A stretch of DNA of 34,446 bases from Methanobacterium sp. UBA279 (GTDB lineage Archaea > Methanobacteriota > Methanobacteria > Methanobacteriales > Methanobacteriaceae), in assembly GCA_002502855.1 (NCBI GenBank), contig DAQK01000006.1, forward strand, positions 1-34,446, written 5' to 3'. Made by a program: the position numbers and the translations under genes. The notes beneath the pieces were generated by a model. That model was given only the letters and a program-made list of their open reading frames with translations, did not search any database and had not been told where the DNA came from. Shown here in pieces: positions 31,117 to 34,446 of this stretch (the first letter of the stretch is position 1; each line of letters begins with the position of its first letter).

Positions 31117-32931
31117 CTAAAATGCTCCTCCGCCACCCCCTCCAAAACCACCGCCTACTCCACCTACACCGCCGAAATCTCCGCCAGATCCGTTTCCTGC
31201 AGATGCAATGGTCATTCCAGTGTCGAATGAATGTGCCAGAAGATAGTATCCACCATAGTAATGGAACAGGTATATATCGCTACCTTCCAGTTGATCTCTG
31301 GGGAGATATAACTCCATGGCTTTGCGGACCGCATCGGCAACACCCAGAGCTGTGGCATAGACTAAATATTTATTCCATATCTTAACAGATTCTGGCGGGT
31401 ATTCCTTTATGAGACTGAAATCCTGGATATATTTCTTGAAATTATGCCACTTGGCATCGTATTCCTCACCATAGGTGGTCCATTGTCCAGCGATTTTCTG
31501 AGGCAGGATAAATGATAATATGGCCACTACTCCTAGAATTATAGAAGATATCAGGGCCAGGCCAGCTGCAGGGAGGGGATCCGAAATAGTGAAGAAGAAT
31601 ACTATGGCAGCTACTACTATTGCTACTACTGCAAACATCTTTAAATATGTGTCTCCTTTCTTGTTGAAGATGTTTTTAAGTACATCGTCGTTGAGGAATT
31701 CTTTTTTAATATTAATTTTCCAGCTATCAAATGTCTTTCTAAATGATCTTGCACTACCCCGATTGGACAGGTCGCTGGAAATGTAATCCAGAGATATCGT
31801 TCCCTCTTCTTCATATCCCTTCAGGAAATGTATCACATCTAATTCAAATTTCTTAAGTTTAGATAGTTCCATTTCCGGGTTAATTTTGAAAGACATTTCA
31901 CCGGATAAACCTACATCTTCCTTGCCTGATTGATCTGAATGGAAAAGCAGGTATTTTCTGTCGATCAGATCCATAATTGTGGCTTTAAAACCATCCATAT
32001 CTGGCTCTCCGATTTTCTTGGAGAAACCAGGCCCGCAAATAGCGTTTACAATGGCAGGGGGATCGTCTGTTGGTATATCACGCTCGTATTCTGCCCTATA
32101 TTCTATTTTTGGCTCTCTACCATAAAGGTAGTAAATTGCCAAAGGAACCAAACAAATTAACAACATCAATACTGTTAACAGGGAATACAGGAAGGTTTTG
32201 AAGTTCAATTGATTTTGATAATCCGTTTGAATTTTTTCTATTTCAGCTAAACCGTCCTGGTTGATGATTATGCCATTGGTGGGGTTAGCTGCAAACTGTT
32301 CTTTGGGAATGACCATTCTTACTTCATAAAAATCACCAGAAGGCACATTTTTACTGGTTACCTGGAGGACGCTACCCTGCCATGTAGAATTTTCCGTGAA
32401 ATATGGTGGGTTTAACCAGTATTTCACCCCATCACTGGATTTCAGATGGATATTGGCGTTTAACTGGCCTATATCCACATCCCATTCTTCTCCCACCAGT
32501 TTATACTGTAATTCGGCTACATCATTGTAAAATTTAACCATGTGGGTAAAATCATACTCTATAACCACATCCACATCTTTGTCAGTGATAGGAGTGGTCA
32601 TTTGGGGATCAGAATAGAGATAAACCTTTACTCTCTGGATATTACCGTTGTTAATTACTTCAAATCTAGAATATGCCCCCTGTGAAGACACTTTTATATT
32701 TTGAAGCTGCTGGGTACCGCTTAAAGGTATATCCCTGTATACTCCGTTAAAAGTCCCTGAAAAAGAAAAATGAAGGGTTTCCTTAACATGCATGGAGCCA
32801 TCATCCTGAGGATAAAGGTCCATATTGATAAAGGGTATGGCGTAGCTTCCATCTGTAGCAGAAACAGCCCCTAAACTGGTAAATAGTACCAGGGAGATAA
32901 TTAGTACCGTTAGATAAATTTTTTTATCCAT
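31117..32931 (-). CDS. DUF2207 membrane protein with glycine-rich C-terminus
   Basis: This 604-residue protein has a cleavable-type signal (residues 1-26, KKIYLTVLIISLVLFTSLGA then VSA). A large extracellular beta-rich DUF2207 domain follows (residues about 27-240; HVKETLHFSFSGTFNGVYRD and IPLSGTQQ are characteristic). Next come a membrane helix with the YLYGREPKIEYR juncture, a cytoplasmic domain, two further hydrophobic segments (about 455-505) and a low-complexity Gly tail (SGGDFGGVGGVGGGFGGGGG). The last is a hallmark of DUF2207 proteins partnered with LemA. Function is unknown. ATG at 32931 follows GAAGGAGAAT; a longer frame from a TTG overlapping lemA lacks a Shine-Dalgarno and would put residues before the signal peptide. 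It is co-transcribed 31 bp after lemA. Confidence 0.9.
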   Translation of the reverse strand: MDKKIYLTVLIISLVLFTSLGAVSATDGSYAIPFINMDLYPQDDGSMHVKETLHFSFSGTFNGVYRDIPLSGTQQLQNIKVSSQGAYSRFEVINNGNIQRVKVYLYSDPQMTTPITDKDVDVVIEYDFTHMVKFYNDVAELQYKLVGEEWDVDIGQLNANIHLKSSDGVKYWLNPPYFTENSTWQGSVLQVTSKNVPSGDFYEVRMVIPKEQFAANPTNGIIINQDGLAEIEKIQTDYQNQLNFKTFLYSLLTVLMLLICLVPLAIYYLYGREPKIEYRAEYERDIPTDDPPAIVNAICGPGFSKKIGEPDMDGFKATIMDLIDRKYLLFHSDQSGKEDVGLSGEMSFKINPEMELSKLKKFELDVIHFLKGYEEEGTISLDYISSDLSNRGSARSFRKTFDSWKINIKKEFLNDDVLKNIFNKKGDTYLKMFAVVAIVVAAIVFFFTISDPLPAAGLALISSIILGVVAILSFILPQKIAGQWTTYGEEYDAKWHNFKKYIQDFSLIKEYPPESVKIWNKYLVYATALGVADAVRKAMELYLPRDQLEGSDIYLFHYYGGYYLLAHSFDTGMTIASAGNGSGGDFGGVGGVGGGFGGGGGGAF

Positions 32932-32962
32932 ATTTTTATTCTCCTTCAAAAAGGGGGAATTA

Positions 32963-33523
32963 TTAAAATTTAACTTCTGGAGCTTCCCTTTCGGCTTCTG
33001 GTGCCTCAAAGAATTCTTCTTCCTGGAAATTGAATTGATTGGCCACTAAGTTGCTGGGGAACATCTGGATTTTATTGTTATACATCAAAACCGTGTCGTT
33101 GTAAAATTGCCGGGAATAGGCTATCTTATCTTCTGTTTCGGACAGCTGTCTCTGTAAGTCCTGGAAGTTCTGGCTGGCCACCAAAGTAGGGTAGTTTTCT
33201 GCAACAGCAAAAAGAGATTTAAGCGCATCTGTCAGCATATTATTCGCTTCTGCATTTTCCTGTGGTGTTTGAGCACTCATTAAACTAGCCCGTGCCTTGG
33301 TAACATTTTCGAAAACGCCTTTTTCGTGTGCTGCGTAACCTTTTACTGTCTCGACCAGGTTAGGTATCAAGTCGGTTCTCCTTTTAAGCTGAACATCTAT
33401 CTGGGACCAGGCGTTCTTAACCCGGTTTCTCAGATTTATCAGGCTGTTGTAAATTGAAACAAAATACACTACTATTCCAATTACTATGATTAGTACTATT
33501 ATACCAATAATTAATGTTAGCAT
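32963..33523 (-). CDS. lemA: LemA family membrane-anchored helical protein
   Basis: This 186-residue protein has an N-terminal membrane anchor (residues 1-22, TLIIGIIVLIIVIGIVVYFV) and the LemA helical bundle: YNSLINLRNRVKNAWSQIDV, QLKRRTDLIPNLVETVKGYA, then HEKGVFENVTKARASL and the FQDLQRQLSETEDKIAYSRQ-FYND helix. LemA proteins are widespread and usually genetically paired with DUF2207 or TPM-domain membrane proteins. Their role is not settled. The C-terminus (EEEFFEAPEAEREAPEVKF) is acidic and flexible. ATG at 33523 has an excellent GAGGTGAGGAA Shine-Dalgarno. A TTG-initiated 22-residue extension is rejected. It is the first gene of a two-gene operon and divergent from the cupin gene over 84 bp. 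Confidence 0.95.
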   Translation of the reverse strand: MLTLIIGIIVLIIVIGIVVYFVSIYNSLINLRNRVKNAWSQIDVQLKRRTDLIPNLVETVKGYAAHEKGVFENVTKARASLMSAQTPQENAEANNMLTDALKSLFAVAENYPTLVASQNFQDLQRQLSETEDKIAYSRQFYNDTVLMYNNKIQMFPSNLVANQFNFQEEEFFEAPEAEREAPEVKF

Positions 33524-33607
33524 TTCCTCACCTCTATGACAATGTTTATTTCCTTTACATCTATTTAAATTTATATATAATTCATACAAGTTTAGTAGAA
33601 GGTTAAT

Positions 33608-33979
33608 ATGATTATTAAAACAACTGACAACTGCAAATATTCCAATGCACTGGATGAAACCCTTATCTGTGAATTATTACACCCTGAAAGAGAGAAATCA
33701 GATTTAAAAATGAACTTCAGCATTGCCCATGCCATTCTAAAACCAGGAGAATCTTCTCTGCCACACCGAATGAAATTATCGGTGGAAGTATATTTCATAC
33801 TGGAGGGTAAAGGCTTTATGCATATAGAAAATGAATCAGAAGAAGTTGTTCCCAATCAGGCTATTTATATACCTCCAGGTTCGGTTCAATGGATTGAAAA
33901 TATTGGAAATACTGATTTGAAGTTTTTATGTATGGTTAATCCTCCATGGAATGCAGGAGACGAAGAATTAACTAAATAA
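33608..33979 (+). CDS. single-domain cupin with an incomplete metal site
   Basis: This 123-residue cupin has a beta-barrel core with motif 1 at PGESSLPHRMKLSVEVYFIL-EGKG and motif 2 at PNQAIYIPPGSVQWIENIG. Compared with the canonical G(X)5HXH(X)3-4E and PXG(X)2H patterns, the first His and the Glu remain. The second motif 1 histidine is Met and the motif 2 histidine is Gln. Metal binding is therefore doubtful or altered, and a binding or sensing role is as likely as catalysis. The C-terminus NPPWNAGDEE is typical of small stand-alone cupins. ATG at 33608 follows AGAAGGTTAAT. Its stop codon lies 1 nt from the stop of the convergent cbiE gene. Confidence 0.88.
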   Translation: MIIKTTDNCKYSNALDETLICELLHPEREKSDLKMNFSIAHAILKPGESSLPHRMKLSVEVYFILEGKGFMHIENESEEVVPNQAIYIPPGSVQWIENIGNTDLKFLCMVNPPWNAGDEELTK

Positions 33980-33980
33980 T

Positions 33981-34446
33981 TTAAAATATGACCATCACAC
34001 ACATATAGCTGAAATTTTCATTTAAAACATCCAACAGGGTCGTTTTCACCATCCTTTCATCAGGATAGCTTAACCTTTCACAGATAGCAACTTCTCTCTG
34101 GGGATCAATGCCATTATCGAGTAAAAATTCAGCTACTTCTTTCGCATTAAAATTTGGGAGTACCATGGTAAGTTTTCCATTTTTCAATGCTTCTAATAAC
34201 TCTAAAGAAACTCCTTTCCCATGTAAAGTAATTAAATTAGCCTCATCCCAAGGTACTTTTAGTTTAGCTGCGCAAAGCTGGATAGAACTTATACCCGGAA
34301 CCACTTCCACATCTAAATTACCTGATAAGTCTAAAACTGGCTTTAAAATCCCCGAAAATCCAGGATCTCCCGTTGAAAGTAGTGCTACAGATTTACCTTT
34401 TCTAACCTCAGAAATGGCATACCCGAAGCCTTTCTCCATATTCTTA
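33981..34446 (-). CDS. cbiE: cobalt-precorrin-7 (C5)-methyltransferase, 5' end beyond the window
   Basis: The frame stays open to the window edge, so this is the C-terminal 154 residues or so of a protein usually about 200 long; roughly the first 50 residues (including the N-terminal GIGPGD-type loop) are missing. The SAM-binding motif LLSTGDPGFSGI, then EVVPGISSIQLCAAKLKVPW and DANLITLHGK (read as DEANLITLHGKG), and the C-terminal EVAICERLSYPDER are characteristic of the CbiE/CobL methyltransferase family. CbiE methylates C5 of the corrin ring in cobalamin synthesis, required in methanogens for corrinoid methyl carriers. Which start is used cannot be judged here. Confidence 0.85.
   Translation of the reverse strand, partial: KNMEKGFGYAISEVRKGKSVALLSTGDPGFSGILKPVLDLSGNLDVEVVPGISSIQLCAAKLKVPWDEANLITLHGKGVSLELLEALKNGKLTMVLPNFNAKEVAEFLLDNGIDPQREVAICERLSYPDERMVKTTLLDVLNENFSYMCVMVIF

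Noticed and set aside
32932..33009. Upstream TTG extension of the DUF2207 protein overlapping lemA.
   Set aside because: It would place a basic leader before a clear signal peptide; ATG 32931 has a strong Shine-Dalgarno.
1..34446. CRISPR arrays, tRNA and rRNA genes.
   Set aside because: No regularly spaced repeats and no tRNA T-loop/acceptor patterns were seen; a covariance-model scan was not possible.

Overview
The window reads as a stretch of an archaeal, methanogen-type chromosome, most likely order Methanobacteriales and probably Methanobacterium or a close relative. This is inferred from gene content. The indicators are the large subunit of family-D DNA polymerase (DP2), a 53-residue Sec61-beta, the DUF126 subunit of archaeal phosphomevalonate dehydratase, an archaeal Get3 ATPase, a DadD-type deaminase, a cobalamin (CbiE) gene, strong GGTGAT/GGAGG Shine-Dalgarno sequences, and AT-rich intergenic DNA with archaeal TATA-like boxes. 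No rRNA, tRNA or CRISPR array was found.

Layout. 1-3.7 kb: a small DUF5518-like membrane protein, the DUF126 subunit, a membrane protein built of three tandem repeats, purB and sec61-beta. 4.0-9.8 kb: two DNA-synthesis genes in tandem, polC (DP2) and nrdD (anaerobic ribonucleotide reductase). They share a similar motif upstream. 9.9-11.3 kb: an AbrB/PIN (VapBC-type) toxin-antitoxin pair behind repeated ATGGTA/TACCAT half-sites, then a cytosine-deaminase-like enzyme. 11.3-14.3 kb, minus strand: truD followed by a little-described pair, a UGSC-motif protein (Cys form) and its DGLPxxPPT partner. 14.3-20.7 kb: hisF, a HAD phosphatase, dadD, an ACT-ACT-metallo-beta-lactamase fusion, hisG and a fumarylacetoacetase-family gene. 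20.8-23.1 kb: a decayed block with a frameshifted MFS transporter and a degenerate IS5-type transposase. 23.2-27.7 kb, minus strand: a very small ferritin-like protein, leuS (TTG start) and nadE-cutA. 28.0-34.4 kb: get3, an 80-residue orphan gene enclosed by a perfect 22-bp inverted repeat, trkH, the LemA/DUF2207 pair, a degenerate cupin and an edge-truncated cbiE.

Most genes are housekeeping: DNA replication and precursor supply, purine and histidine synthesis, isoprenoids, NAD, SAM by-product salvage, protein export and tail-anchored protein targeting, and K+ uptake. The places most likely to hold undescribed biology are the UGSC pair, the ACT-MBL fusion, the palindrome-framed orphan at 29.0-29.4 kb, and the related motif in front of polC and nrdD. 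Coding starts were chosen by ATG plus Shine-Dalgarno and by family N-termini. Several frames stay open further upstream through TTG or GTG codons that I do not believe are used; leuS is the exception. All family assignments come from reading motifs, with no database search.
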